64,000 nt of DNA, from positions 1 through 64,000 of the forward strand of contig JAGQUX010000012.1 of the NCBI GenBank assembly GCA_020438215.1. The letters are read 5' to 3'. A program made the position numbers and the translations under genes. Position 1 is the first letter of the stretch; every line of letters begins with the position of its first letter. Source of the DNA: Armatimonadota bacterium (GTDB lineage: Bacteria > Armatimonadota > Fimbriimonadia > Fimbriimonadales > Fimbriimonadaceae). Shown piece by piece: positions 16,844-27,600 of the stretch. The notes below the pieces were generated by a model. It searched no databases. It was not told the origin of the DNA and worked only from the letters and a program-made list of their open reading frames with translations.

Positions 16844-19065
16844 CTTCGATATCCATAGAATGCACCGTGATTAGCGAGACACTCGGCGGCACCAATATCA
16901 TCGCCTTCGGATGTCAAAATTTCTGCAAGGACAAGGTTTGCTCGAGGATGCCTGGGATTATTTTTAAGCACCTTGCCAAGCAGTGCCTTAGCGTCTTCTT
17001 CCTGCTCTAACCTTTGGGAGATCAAGGCTGACAAGAAAAGTCCCTCAGTATTCTCAGAATCAATTGCCAATGCTTTAGCGACATCTTCCCTCGCCCAATG
17101 AAGTAGTCCCAAGTCTGCAAGTGCCGACGCTTCGTTCACCCAGGCATGGACGTTGGACGGATCTCGCTGAATTGTACGTAGACTATTCACCAGCACATAC
17201 ACCGCGTTTGCTTCTGGATATGCAAATCCTGAGATGGCAACTTCAGAGCCCGAAGTATAGCCATAGGTGTAATCGAAGGCTCCACTACTTCTTTCCGCAC
17301 CAACCCGACCAACAATCATGCACTGCTTAAAGGCTTCAATTGTCTCTTCGGAAACTACATTGACCCCCTGGCCGCTATTGCTTCGGTCTCCTTGATAAAG
17401 CAAGGTAGCGTATTGAGCCCACGATACGAAGTCCTTGGAGATATTCTTGGTTCCAATACCCAAGTCATTTTTTAGCTGGGTTATGACTTCATCGTAGTTA
17501 ACAGGAATTTCTTTCTGCTTTGTAAGCTTAAGAGCAGCCCAAGAAATATCTGCGCTCACAGTTGGCTGTGCACCATTGATATCAATGCTCTCAAGTAGTT
17601 TTTCGATGCCTTCTTCGTAACGACCTTGATCAATGAGTGCCCTACCCAGTGCATTGATAGCCTCAACTTCCTTGGGGCTCCTTCTATAGGTATTTTCAAC
17701 TTCGAATAACCGCAGTTCTGCCCGAAAGCGCATCACCTGATTTTCAAGCCCCGAGTATGGAACTAGCAAAAGGGTCTTATTGATATCTGTTGCAGTTTTG
17801 AGGTCACCCTGACTAATCACTGCCCGCCCATAAATCCCAAGTGCCTGAGCGGACAGTTTGCGATCCCACTTTGAATCGCTCTTTATTTTTTGGTATTGCG
17901 GCTCGACCAGCTTGATTATTTCCGGTATTTTACGGGCCTTCAAGAAAGCACTTGCACTTTCTCCAACTTCATCCGGAAGATATGATGGATTCTCTATGCT
18001 CAGGCGTCGCCATGCTTCAGCACTCGAACTCCAATCATTCGATTGTGCTGCCCTTACTGCCGTTAGATAAAGTTCGGCAACCGTAGATTGAGGATCATCT
18101 AAGACGGATGAAACATAGGAAGCTATCTGCTGAGGATCGCTTTTCCCTGATAGCAACTCCAAATTTCTTTCCCCAATTTTGGCTCCCGTTTCATCAGAAG
18201 CCCACTGAATGATCGAGCCTGCAAACCAATGCACTGGGTCGTAGTCAAGCTTTGAGGACTTGATGTAGCAGGTGACCAATGACGACCGAATTTTCTCCTT
18301 TCGAAAGATGGTGTGATCCCCATAGAATGTTGCCGAGTTCCCCGTAATAGTATCCGTATCACACTTGAGCTTTTTCTCTCCTTTCCAGAGGGGTGAGATC
18401 GCTACGACTTCAATTGTTTTTGATGGCTGTTTTCCAAAGACGGTGAGCTTTGCAGTAATAATCACTTTTTCGCTCTGTTTAGCAATGCGAGGCGACACTT
18501 CAACACTGTTCAGTTTCACGGCCGTCCAGCCTTCAGCGGTAAATGATTCGCCGGGTTCGCTTGCCGGCACTAGGAGGATCGGATGCACATATACCGTAAA
18601 TGCTTTGGCATCAACTTCCTTTGCCCGCACAGTTCCAACATAAGTTCTGTAGCCGTCAGCAATCACATGTACTGTAAAACGAGCAGCATCAACCCTTTTA
18701 GTAGTGTTGGTCGCACTGCCAAAGAGGAGTCCAATGCCGGAACTAAGCAGCCCCCTACCTAGGTCAAAGTTGTGCGAAATCCTTCCAAGGATCGCCTGCG
18801 CCTTGTATTCTCCTAGTTCCTTTGTGACAGATATAGACCGACCCTTCTCAAGAAATCCTTCCTCAGTTTCAATTGATATCGTTGCATTTTGAATGGGAAA
18901 CCCAGTTTGTGCATCGTAAATGTGGCCCACAACATTGCCCCAATGTGTCGAATCTACTCTGGAATCTTTCTTGGGTGGGTCTTGAGGTTTTTCAGCCTGC
19001 GCATAGCAAGGGCTGCTGTAAAAAGTAAAGATAGTCAGGAATAGAAACAGTTTGACTATGTTCAT
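16840..19065 (-). CDS. Secreted TPR protein with N-terminal carboxypeptidase-regulatory-like fold
   Basis: A 741-residue exported protein with a signal peptide (MNIVKLFLFLTIFTF..CYAQ). Residues about 40-100 resemble a carboxypeptidase regulatory-like domain (GHIYDAQTGFPIQNATISI). A beta-rich middle follows, and from about residue 330 helical TPR-like repeats run to the end, including INALGRALIDQGRYEEGIEKL and LLHWAREDVAKALAIDSENTEGLFLSA. It is the first gene of a two-gene operon with the M48 protease. TPR/M48 pairing recalls BepA, where TPRs hold outer-membrane substrates, so a periplasmic protease-adaptor pair is plausible but inferred. Confidence 0.75.
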   Translation of the reverse strand: MNIVKLFLFLTIFTFYSSPCYAQAEKPQDPPKKDSRVDSTHWGNVVGHIYDAQTGFPIQNATISIETEEGFLEKGRSISVTKELGEYKAQAILGRISHNFDLGRGLLSSGIGLLFGSATNTTKRVDAARFTVHVIADGYRTYVGTVRAKEVDAKAFTVYVHPILLVPASEPGESFTAEGWTAVKLNSVEVSPRIAKQSEKVIITAKLTVFGKQPSKTIEVVAISPLWKGEKKLKCDTDTITGNSATFYGDHTIFRKEKIRSSLVTCYIKSSKLDYDPVHWFAGSIIQWASDETGAKIGERNLELLSGKSDPQQIASYVSSVLDDPQSTVAELYLTAVRAAQSNDWSSSAEAWRRLSIENPSYLPDEVGESASAFLKARKIPEIIKLVEPQYQKIKSDSKWDRKLSAQALGIYGRAVISQGDLKTATDINKTLLLVPYSGLENQVMRFRAELRLFEVENTYRRSPKEVEAINALGRALIDQGRYEEGIEKLLESIDINGAQPTVSADISWAALKLTKQKEIPVNYDEVITQLKNDLGIGTKNISKDFVSWAQYATLLYQGDRSNSGQGVNVVSEETIEAFKQCMIVGRVGAERSSGAFDYTYGYTSGSEVAISGFAYPEANAVYVLVNSLRTIQRDPSNVHAWVNEASALADLGLLHWAREDVAKALAIDSENTEGLFLSALISQRLEQEEDAKALLGKVLKNNPRHPRANLVLAEILTSEGDDIGAAECLANHGAFYGYRR

Positions 19066-19140
19066 ACATGAATATTTTGCATAAATTATTTATTCTTAGC
19101 AAGAGATTCAATCTAAAATCGGAATTTTCACAGGAATTAA

Positions 19141-19575
19141 ATCAAAGGCGCACTTCTGAATCGTCCACTCTATCGAAGTCGTGATCTTGAGTTTTGCAAG
19201 TTGGTTTTGCGTGAGCTAGATGTTTCCATGCAGTCACATGGAATGACGGCAGATTACACGACGATCACTTCAATAGAGCACATCATGCCCCAAACGCTTG
19301 ATCGTGCTTGGAAGGAGTATCTGGGAGAAGATGTTGATTCAGATGAATATGACCGCTTGATTAATACCATTGGAAACCTTTGTTTAGTCAGCGCATCAGC
19401 CAACTCAAGTTACAGTAATCATCCATTTCAGCAGAAACTGGAGTCGTATTCCGACCTGACGGCTCTGGTGCGTGACGTCAAAGAGAACCATGCAAATTGG
19501 AGGTACGAGGATATCCGTCAAAGATCATCGCGGCTCGCCGAGAGGGCAATAGAAGTTTGGAATTGGAATGAGTAG
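19141..19575 (+). pseudogene. 5'-truncated GmrSD-type gene (DUF1524 HNH end)
   Basis: Only the C-terminal part remains. The frame opens after a stop near 19138 and contains SIEHIMPQTL, W..YLGED, TIGNLCLVSASANS, YSNHPFQQKLESY, the conserved HNH signature of DUF1524 nucleases found at the C-terminus of GmrSD/DUF262 type IV restriction proteins. The N-terminal DUF262 ParB-like NTPase half is missing, and a TTG at 19201 would give only 124 residues. It faces the restriction-like block and probably records an older defence gene lost by replacement. Confidence 0.75.
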
Positions 19576-19581
19576 CAAACT

Positions 19582-20169
19582 CTAGAACAGTGGATCGATA
19601 TCGGGCTCATATTCGAATGCTTGCAAGGCGTTTTGCCAAGAAAATGTACTTTCAGGGATTGGGAAAACTTCAGCTTCGAGGTACATCTTCGTGCGGAATA
19701 CCAGACTTTCTCTTCTTCTCTTCTTCCAAATTCTTTTGACTATGGTCTTTTCTTCTTTCTCCTTCCTTACGAGTAGATCCCCCCACTCCTGCCGCATCCA
19801 ATACCAAGCCGGTCTTGCAAAGGGGCTCAACTTCCTCTCTACATCCCAAAATTCAGGAGGGTGATCCTTAGTGACTCCATCTTCTACCTCTCTTGGTTGG
19901 ATCAATAAGTGAATGTGCTCGTGAATGAGGACGTGACGCATTACCTCTTCAGGCAACCAAGGCACATTAAAAATGGGGTGAAGTTCGATCCTTGATGGCT
20001 CAATGTCTGTAGTAATTGAGGCGAGTGTTTGCTTATCTACGATAACAACTTCGGGGAGTTGTTGACCATGCCCTACTAATGAGCATGCTTCTTCATTGAG
20101 CGTATCAAGGTTGAACTCAAAGCATGGTAATTCAAAGTTTTTGACATGTTGTGGTACTGGAAATCTCAT
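19582..20169 (-). CDS. SprT/gluzincin-like metallopeptidase of the defence block
   Basis: A 195-residue protein with a minimal zinc-protease core: LIHEHIHLLIQPRE near residue 80-93 (HExxH), then KDHPPEFWDVERKL supplying a likely third His, as in SprT/WSS1/YgjP-like gluzincins. The C-terminal 60 residues are basic. SprT-like enzymes elsewhere cut DNA-protein crosslinks or interact with restriction systems. It begins 72 bases after the methylase stop on the same strand and is probably the last gene of the helicase-methylase operon. No signal peptide is present, so it is cytoplasmic. The family is moderately sure; its role in defence is inference. Confidence 0.65.
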   Translation of the reverse strand: MRFPVPQHVKNFELPCFEFNLDTLNEEACSLVGHGQQLPEVVIVDKQTLASITTDIEPSRIELHPIFNVPWLPEEVMRHVLIHEHIHLLIQPREVEDGVTKDHPPEFWDVERKLSPFARPAWYWMRQEWGDLLVRKEKEEKTIVKRIWKKRRRESLVFRTKMYLEAEVFPIPESTFSWQNALQAFEYEPDIDPLF

Positions 20170-20241
20170 GCGCTGTTGTATACCACTACTGTTTATGATT
20201 CTGATTTCTTGAAGATAACGGCTCGCATAAGAGGGTGGAAG

Positions 20242-23200
20242 TCATTTTCCTGCTCTCTTTAGAATCCAGTCGTCACGCTCTTTTCCAGACAATTTCCGGC
20301 TCCGATTTCCTTCACGAATCCATAATTCGTGCTCATTATTCCATGTGACGTACTGAATTCCTCCTGGATCGGGATTGATCTCGACCGTGCAAATGAGCCC
20401 TTCCTCAAATTGGTGAAATTCAATGCTTGCGGCATCATGTGGTGAAGGTTCGAGACTTGAAACAAAAAGGTCACTTAAGACGCGCTCAAATGAATCCTGA
20501 TCTTTGCTTAATGATTTGAGATCACGAGTGAGACCCTTAATTTGCCCACTGTCATGAACTCCAATAAACAGTTTGCCCCCTTGTGTATTTCGAAATGCCG
20601 CCACTGTTCTTAAAACTTCATGGCGAAGCTCCTTGTTTATCCTATCTTCCTTCACGTCCCATGAGTAGGTTTCTTTAAACTCAATTCTCTGCCCTTCCAT
20701 TTTAGAGATATCGCTCAATACTGGATGGGAATTCCAGTATCCTCTTGGTCTAGATAATATGAAATCGCATGAATCTAAGTAGTCGCTATACTTTTCCATA
20801 ACTTCGGACAGTAGCCCTTGAGCTTCAGCAAGCTTAGGATAGCGACGACAGAACCATAGCTCTACATCCCTAACGTCATCTTCACTTAGCCCATAGAGCT
20901 GATAGACGAGCTGGTCGATTTGGACTTGTTCGTTGGAATGGTATGGATATCTTGCATCCTCAGACTGCTTTTCGATAATGGCCATAACGAATCTCTCGAT
21001 TGATAGTTCAATAGCACTAAGCCCGTCACGCTTATCAGATGGGATTGGAAGTTCTCTAAAATCATCTACTTGCGTGCTAACTGTATGGTTGCAAATACCC
21101 TTGATCAGGAAGCGCATGAATCGAGAGCAAAGAAGGCCAAGTAAAAAGTGTCTTGACTTTTTTTTCGTGATCATTCGGCTGCCCTTGACATCGAAAACTC
21201 CATTACCGCTCATTCTAACGGTTGGAGAGTAAACGCCTGCATCCGACCAAGTTATGCCTTGGACAAAGTAATACTGGCTATTCTGAAATCGTGAAGCAAT
21301 TTTTCCACTTTGCTTCTCACTTTTCAACGATTTTAACTTATGGAGCGAATCCCGAGACCAGTCTATAAAATAAGCGGTTGGAACCCAGTAATTTGGTAAC
21401 CAGCCATCGCTAGCTTCACTCTCGCCACCTTTGTCGTATGGTACAAATTTTCTCCCTCCATACATCTTTGGATCTACTCCGTTTTGTTTCTCGTCATCAG
21501 AAAGGGCACATATCTCAGTTTCTCTTAAGATCTCACTTTCGTTCAAAATAGAGTAATTGCCTCGGGCGCCTTCTCGCTTACAAAGATAGAGTTCATTTTT
21601 TCCTGTGGCGAGACCCTGTTTGATTTCTGCGAGTGTCCCTAATTTAACAAATTCTTTGTCATCCGGATTGACGGTAGCAGATAGCCACTCAATTTGAACT
21701 TCATTTCCAGAGTCAAAGTGGCGGACATCACGCGTAATGCCATATAGTCGTGGCGACAATATGAAAAATGAGAAGTTCGAATTGATGCCAATATAACTTT
21801 GAGGATATGAATATCTGGCATAATTTAGAGATTGTAAGTTCGCTCCGCACTCGGAGATCGCACCAAGATTAGCGTCAAGGGTACCCCAGTCATGATTAGG
21901 AATTGCTCGCAAGTCTGAAGCAATGACTTCGTGGTTGGCAGGGGGTAGCTTATTCGTTATTGTGACAATATTTGTATTTACTGTTGCGTCAAAAACCCAT
22001 GATGGAAGATCTATGAAATGGTGAACAGTAGTTTGACGAACTAGTCGTTTCCTGAGTGGCAGGTGACTTTGAATTGTTCTCCATGTATCAGAAACGATGT
22101 AACACATGGTTCCTCCATCTCGCATAAGCTCAAGTGCCCTAGCCATAAAAATGCCGTAGCTATCCTTACTTTGTGAGCCTTCGGCTTTCCTGAAATACCT
22201 GTAGCGAACATCGTTGTCTACTCCAACCCCGTAAGGCGGATTTGCAAGAATGATGTCAAACCCACGGATAGCGCCATTACTGGTGCTGGGTGCAAAGACT
22301 TCGGCAAATTCCAGTCTCCAGTCAAAGGAACCGGTTGGGGCGGGATCGTCTCTGAGTAGCTCGGTAAGTTGTCCAGTCACCGAGACTATTTCTTCCTCAA
22401 CCGATGTTCTAGTTCTCACGCGCTTTTGATCAGATATGAAAAACTCGGAATGAAGCTCGCCGAGGCGACGTGCTATTTCCGTGTATTGATTGGCAACCAA
22501 GACATTCAGTCCCCTTGGATTTGGGGCGGATAAGCTATCACCGTTCCGGATTTTGAATCGTAAGTTAGGCAGGCTAACATCAACATCGGATTGCTCTATG
22601 GGGTGTAGATCGCTATCAACAACAAGGGAGAGCCAGAGGCGGAGCATCGCGATTCCTGTCGCAAATTCATCCATGTCAACCCCGTAGATATTCTGCTCGA
22701 TAATTTCTAGCTTGAGGCTGTATCGTTCGGTCTCCGTCCTTTCCTTCAAGCCAATTTCAATAGCAAGCATAATTTCAAACAGTTCATGAAGCATTCCAAG
22801 AAGGTAAGCCCCGGAACCACAGGCTGGATCGACAACTCGCACATCTCGGAGTAAATTTATTGCATGCCTTAGCTGAGCACCGCTGAGAACTTCAGCTTGA
22901 CGCTTCTTTTCCTCACGACTATTTGCGTCTATCAGGTTCGTAAATTCCGGCCCAAGATATTTTTTAAGACTCTCGCGACACATGAAACGAACAATTATTC
23001 TAGGTGTGTAGAATTTGCCTAGTTTTTCCCTATCTAAAACTAAACGCTCGAATATTCGCCCCAGCATTTCCGGGTCAACCGCAACATCTTCATCTGTTTC
23101 ATCATAGCTTTCAACAACTGTGAAATTATATGAGTTAAGGATTCCTTGCTCGCCGAGCAACTCTTCAAACATTTCTTCTGGCAAAGTTGCAAAATCCTCG

Positions 23201-24129
23201 TCCACTCCTGGTAGCTCGTATTTTTGACGCTCAAATAGTCCTCCATTAAGGTAAGGAACTTTGCCAACAAACGGTTCTAGTAGAGAACGCACCTCATCTG
23301 AACTTTGACAAAGTGCTTCAAAGAAGAGCTTTGCGAGTCGATTTTCATAAAATCTCTCTCCTCTCGGGTTTGACTTCCAATTTTCATATACAGCTGATAA
23401 GTAATCTTCCCTGCGACCACCAAATTCTAGCCACCCCTTCTTGGAAAGAAAAACCAGGAATAGAAGTCGGTTCATTGCTCTTTGCAAAATGAAGTTTTGA
23501 GCCTCTTTTAGCTCTGCCGGGGTTTTGAACTTCCGACCATTGGCTAGTTCGATTTTTATCTGTGATCTGTATTTGGAGAAAAACTTTTGGTAAGTGTCAA
23601 AAAATTCATTAGTTACAGCGCGCGTTGACCAAGCTTTTCCCCAAGATTCCTGTGAAGACCACTTGAGACATGGCAAGTTAGCATTGCAAACAGTCCTGGA
23701 CTGTCTAGGATCAGACCAGCCAAAGGTTCTGAGCTTTGCATTGGCTGGTTTATCCCCGGTGTAGTGTCCGAGTGTCCAGATTGAATTCTCGCTCCGGCAA
23801 ATGAACAGGATGTTGTCGTGAGCCCAGGTTCTTTCGGCGTGTTGCTGGCGTTCTTTTTCGGCGACTTTGTTGAGGATGGATCGGAGTTGGCCCCGTTCGA
23901 GCCGGTTAGCGCCAAAGTCGACGATGAATATTCCCCAAGTTTGATCGTCGGACAGTTGCTGCACGGCAAGGATGTCTTGCACGCCTTCCCGTTTATCGAT
24001 TTCGTACAGGTGGGCGATCCCCGCAAACGTGCTCCATTGATCGCGTGGCCATTGGAGTTCATCATGGAACAGCTGGGCAAGGTCTTCAAACGATTTGATA
24101 TTTGATAGATGCTGCGGGTTTATCGCCAT
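20242..24129 (-). CDS. Eco57I-type N6-adenine methylase fused to AlbA_2 domain
   Basis: A 1295-residue protein. The N-terminal 400 residues resemble the non-catalytic front of type IIG/PglX-like enzymes. The AdoMet motif I VVDPACGSGAYLLGML is near residue 435 and motif IV ILANPPYGVG near 630, marking an adenine-N6 methyltransferase. A TaqI-like target-recognition region follows (about 800-1080). The end (about 1145-1290) is a Schlafen/AlbA_2 fold: IEFKETYSWDVK, AAFRNTQGGKLFIGV, GQIKGL. The start ATG overlaps the stop of the preceding gene (TAATG), so translation is coupled. No clear PD-(D/E)XK motif was found. The AlbA_2 fusion is unusual and may act as an effector. Confidence 0.9.
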   Translation of the reverse strand: MAINPQHLSNIKSFEDLAQLFHDELQWPRDQWSTFAGIAHLYEIDKREGVQDILAVQQLSDDQTWGIFIVDFGANRLERGQLRSILNKVAEKERQQHAERTWAHDNILFICRSENSIWTLGHYTGDKPANAKLRTFGWSDPRQSRTVCNANLPCLKWSSQESWGKAWSTRAVTNEFFDTYQKFFSKYRSQIKIELANGRKFKTPAELKEAQNFILQRAMNRLLFLVFLSKKGWLEFGGRREDYLSAVYENWKSNPRGERFYENRLAKLFFEALCQSSDEVRSLLEPFVGKVPYLNGGLFERQKYELPGVDEDFATLPEEMFEELLGEQGILNSYNFTVVESYDETDEDVAVDPEMLGRIFERLVLDREKLGKFYTPRIIVRFMCRESLKKYLGPEFTNLIDANSREEKKRQAEVLSGAQLRHAINLLRDVRVVDPACGSGAYLLGMLHELFEIMLAIEIGLKERTETERYSLKLEIIEQNIYGVDMDEFATGIAMLRLWLSLVVDSDLHPIEQSDVDVSLPNLRFKIRNGDSLSAPNPRGLNVLVANQYTEIARRLGELHSEFFISDQKRVRTRTSVEEEIVSVTGQLTELLRDDPAPTGSFDWRLEFAEVFAPSTSNGAIRGFDIILANPPYGVGVDNDVRYRYFRKAEGSQSKDSYGIFMARALELMRDGGTMCYIVSDTWRTIQSHLPLRKRLVRQTTVHHFIDLPSWVFDATVNTNIVTITNKLPPANHEVIASDLRAIPNHDWGTLDANLGAISECGANLQSLNYARYSYPQSYIGINSNFSFFILSPRLYGITRDVRHFDSGNEVQIEWLSATVNPDDKEFVKLGTLAEIKQGLATGKNELYLCKREGARGNYSILNESEILRETEICALSDDEKQNGVDPKMYGGRKFVPYDKGGESEASDGWLPNYWVPTAYFIDWSRDSLHKLKSLKSEKQSGKIASRFQNSQYYFVQGITWSDAGVYSPTVRMSGNGVFDVKGSRMITKKKSRHFLLGLLCSRFMRFLIKGICNHTVSTQVDDFRELPIPSDKRDGLSAIELSIERFVMAIIEKQSEDARYPYHSNEQVQIDQLVYQLYGLSEDDVRDVELWFCRRYPKLAEAQGLLSEVMEKYSDYLDSCDFILSRPRGYWNSHPVLSDISKMEGQRIEFKETYSWDVKEDRINKELRHEVLRTVAAFRNTQGGKLFIGVHDSGQIKGLTRDLKSLSKDQDSFERVLSDLFVSSLEPSPHDAASIEFHQFEEGLICTVEINPDPGGIQYVTWNNEHELWIREGNRSRKLSGKERDDWILKRAGK

Positions 24130-24683
24130 TAGGGTTGGTTCCTGAGCTTATCGAGTTTCTGCCACTTTATTCCATCGAAGTAGTAGCAACAGTCAAATAC
24201 GTTTGCGGTATGGCTCTTTCTATTCGGATGCAAGAGTTCGGAAAGCATCGTGTAGGCATGATTGATACTTGCGGCTTCAATTCCGAGAAAAGGAACTGTC
24301 AGAGCGTCTGATTCGAGTTTCATCGCTCCGTTGCGGTTGCCGACGATCTTGAGGTCACCAGTCGGTACGAGTTCAAACCAAACAGCGTATTCGCTTGGCA
24401 GAGTAGGATTATCGGGCCGTTCAATGGAATTGTAATGCTGGGTGAGTTCCTGTTTGGGGAATGTTGGATTTTTCAGCCCGATCCAGATGCCCCTTTTAAG
24501 TGGGATATGAATTGACATCTCATCTTCCCACTGCTTTCTCACAACAGGCGGAAGTTGAGACGTATCAAAGCTCAAGTCGACAAGAATTTCGGTATCTGTT
24601 ACCGGGAGCTCGTTTGCTAAAGCGCGAACAGATATGCCACGCTTTGGATCGAAAGAGAAGAGGACGGGGATCGAGACTTTCAT
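24129..24683 (-). CDS. Unknown accessory protein of the defence block
   Basis: A 184-residue soluble protein with no family I recognise. It shows alternating strands (MKVSIPVLFSFDPKRG, TEILVDLSFD, YAVWFELVPTGDLKIVG) and a conserved-looking C-terminal CCYYFDGIKWQKL. I start at the ATG at 24683 because it overlaps the helicase stop as TGATG, a classic coupling; an earlier ATG at 24698 overlaps by 16. Its stop overlaps the methylase start as TAATG. This tight packing between helicase and methylase argues for a stoichiometric complex partner. Function unknown. Confidence 0.7.
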   Translation of the reverse strand: MKVSIPVLFSFDPKRGISVRALANELPVTDTEILVDLSFDTSQLPPVVRKQWEDEMSIHIPLKRGIWIGLKNPTFPKQELTQHYNSIERPDNPTLPSEYAVWFELVPTGDLKIVGNRNGAMKLESDALTVPFLGIEAASINHAYTMLSELLHPNRKSHTANVFDCCYYFDGIKWQKLDKLRNQP

Positions 24684-27600
24684 CAGATTTCCATCCAACA
24701 GATCAGTTCGTCTTTGTGATCTGCGGCTATCCCGGCTCGGAAGCGGTGCGTAGCGAGGGGGCCGTTTTCGACGAGTTTTCTTAGCCTTGTCCTTTCTTCT
24801 TTCGGCATATCGATGTTGCGGGCCGTTCCTTCAGCGCATTCGATTTGAGCATGGATTTCTGGGAGTGATTCTACGATCTTATCGGTTTCCGAATCGACCA
24901 AGAACCACTTGACATCCGTCAAGGTTTCCCCGCTTTGGTCGTCATCTTTGAATCCAGTGTGTACGCGGTATGCCAAAAACAGTTTTTTCCCCGATCCAGG
25001 TTTGCCGGAATAGATTCTGCTGGGGAACTGATGTGATTCTGCCCATAATTCGGGATGCTTCGCTTCAAGCTCATGTGCTTTTAGGCGGACTTGCTCTTGT
25101 GGAGACATCGTGAAGTCCCCGAGATTTTGATAAAAGTCCATTGCTTTGAAGTCGTCATCTGCGGTTAGCACGGGTGCTTCAATCCCCAAAGTCTTATTGA
25201 TTGCGATGAGCTTTCCGGAGACGCGAGTATAGAGTTGGAGTATCGGTTCGAGCTCGGCTGGCGGAAGGAAGTTATAGACATGGACTTTGTTATAATCAAC
25301 CGGTTTTCGGGGATCCATTCGCCGATCAACGCGACCAATCCGTTGCATGAGCCTGACTGGGTTCCAGTGGAGGTCGTAATTGATGATTTGGTTGGCGTCT
25401 TGAAGGTTGAGACCTTCGCTTAAGACGTCCGTTGTGACAAGTATTCGAATGGGTTCGGCTAAGGCTTTCTGAAGGTCTACATCATCTTCACAGTTGTAGT
25501 GTGGGGCAAAGCGTTTGATGATGTCTTCTCGCCGCTTGACATTCCTTCCGGAATCGACTTCGATGATTTCTTTCGGATCGAAGTGCCGTTTCAATTGCTC
25601 CTCCAAGTAGCGCGCGGTGTCTTTGAACTCTGAGAAGATAACAAATTTCTTTTCACTCAGATCGGAATTGGATTTTATCGCCGTGAGCAAAGCATCTAAC
25701 TTAGCGTCGTGATTTGGGCCTGTGACTGCATGCAAGCCATTTAGGAGTGAAGACAGAACGCGAATATCACTTTCGAGGAGCGTGATCCAATCTCGTTCGT
25801 TTCGACCGAATTCTTTGAGGTCTTCGCGCACCTTGTTGAGTTTCTTAATCTCGTAATTGGTGAGTGGGAGATCATCTTCTTCTTCGCTTGTTTCGTCTGA
25901 CCCCAGTCTTTCTTGGCGGTGCTTTTCGAGTGTGGCGTAAAGCTCGGAATACTCGGAGTACCACGTTTCAAACATGATTGGCTGGAGATCTTTTAGGAGA
26001 ACTATGTGTTTCAGAAGCAAGTCTTCGACACTGGCTTCCAATGCCTTTTGGCTGGATTCGAGCCTCTTGAGGAGCATTGTTCGAACAAGGCCGACAACGT
26101 TTGACTGGTCCTGGAGCGTGCTTGCATCGCGCTGACTTTCCTCCTTGAACTTCTCTGTTTCATAAAGGACCAGCTTTAGCCGTGCCCGCTGAGAATCGAA
26201 AGCACTGAAAAGTTCTGGGAGGAGTTCGCCATAAACACCAGCAAGGGAATAATCGATGACAACGGGCTTTTCGCGCTTCGGAAACTTAACTTGGTCGTCC
26301 TCTTGGGCTTCCAAACTCTTGACGTATTTCCGTGATCGCTGGACGATGATGTGCTTCAGGAAATCTTGATATGCCGGATCATCCAAAAACTGAAGCTCTA
26401 GCTGGTCTTCTTGTTGCTCGCTAATTGCTTTGTTAAACCAATTTCTTAAGTGCGGGACGCCAATCTTCTGGAAGTGGTTCTGACGATCTTGCGAGATTAG
26501 GTTGACGAGGTTGTATAAATCGAGAAGAGTATTATTGATGGGCGTTGCAGTAAGCAAGAAAGTTCGCGTTCCTTTCGTTAGGAGCTTGAGCCTTCGACTT
26601 CGATTGCGATGGGGCATTCTGAAGTGGTGGGCTTCGTCGATAATGATCGTCTCGTATCGTTGTCTAAGCTTGACAACTTCCTCGTCCGTGACTCCTCCAT
26701 CTCGACCAAAATCCGTGTGGGCCATGACCCGGATGTCGTCCGTGTATCTTCCGAAGTCGTCAGGAAAGTATCTGGTGAGATTCCTAGCCCAAACAGATGG
26801 GATTGCGGACTTTGGTGCAACGATGAGTATTTTTTTCCGCTCCATTCGCGCTCGTTCTATGAGCATTAGTCCGACAAACGTCTTTCCCAGTCCAACGCCA
26901 TCACAAAGAAGTGCACCTCCGTGCTCGGTTGCCATTTCCATTAGGTCATGGTAGGCATCTCGTTGGTATGTGGCTAGAAGCGGGTAAATCTTGCTTTCAG
27001 ACTGTTCCCAACCCGATTGATCTGACTCTCGGTCGCGAAAATATTCTCGCATTGCCTGGACGTAAATTTCGAAGGGGAAATACTCGCGGAGGTGTGGCTC
27101 TATGATTGCGAGTAGCTCCTCCCGAATCTCTTCGGCTTCACCCCATGCTTGCTCGAACCATTTTGCAACTTCGTCGAGATGTGTTTTGTCACTTGTAAAC
27201 AGATTGAGCTCGATGTTTTGCGTTAGGCCGGGATGGGTGAAGTTGCTTGATCCGATTATCCCGTGGTTAACTACCCCGCCCGTCTTAAAATGGTAAGCCT
27301 TGGCGTGGAATTTGGCCCGAGTGTAAACCCTTGTTTCTATCCTGCCGCTGGCGATTGCTGATCTCACTGCTTCAAGTCCTGTAAGCGCCTCCCAATCATC
27401 GCGTTCCTGACAGCGCTCAATTCCATTGGCAGCCCTATCTTTAAGAGCTGCAACGAAGGCCATTTTGGTGTTGCGTGAGACCTCGTCGCCCATGAGGAGC
27501 CTTATGGCCTGAAGTCTCTGCCATTTGCCATCTAAGTCTAGGAGCGCACCGACTTCGAAGTAACCAGTAGCAACATCAAGGGCTTTGCTTTCTTCAATGA

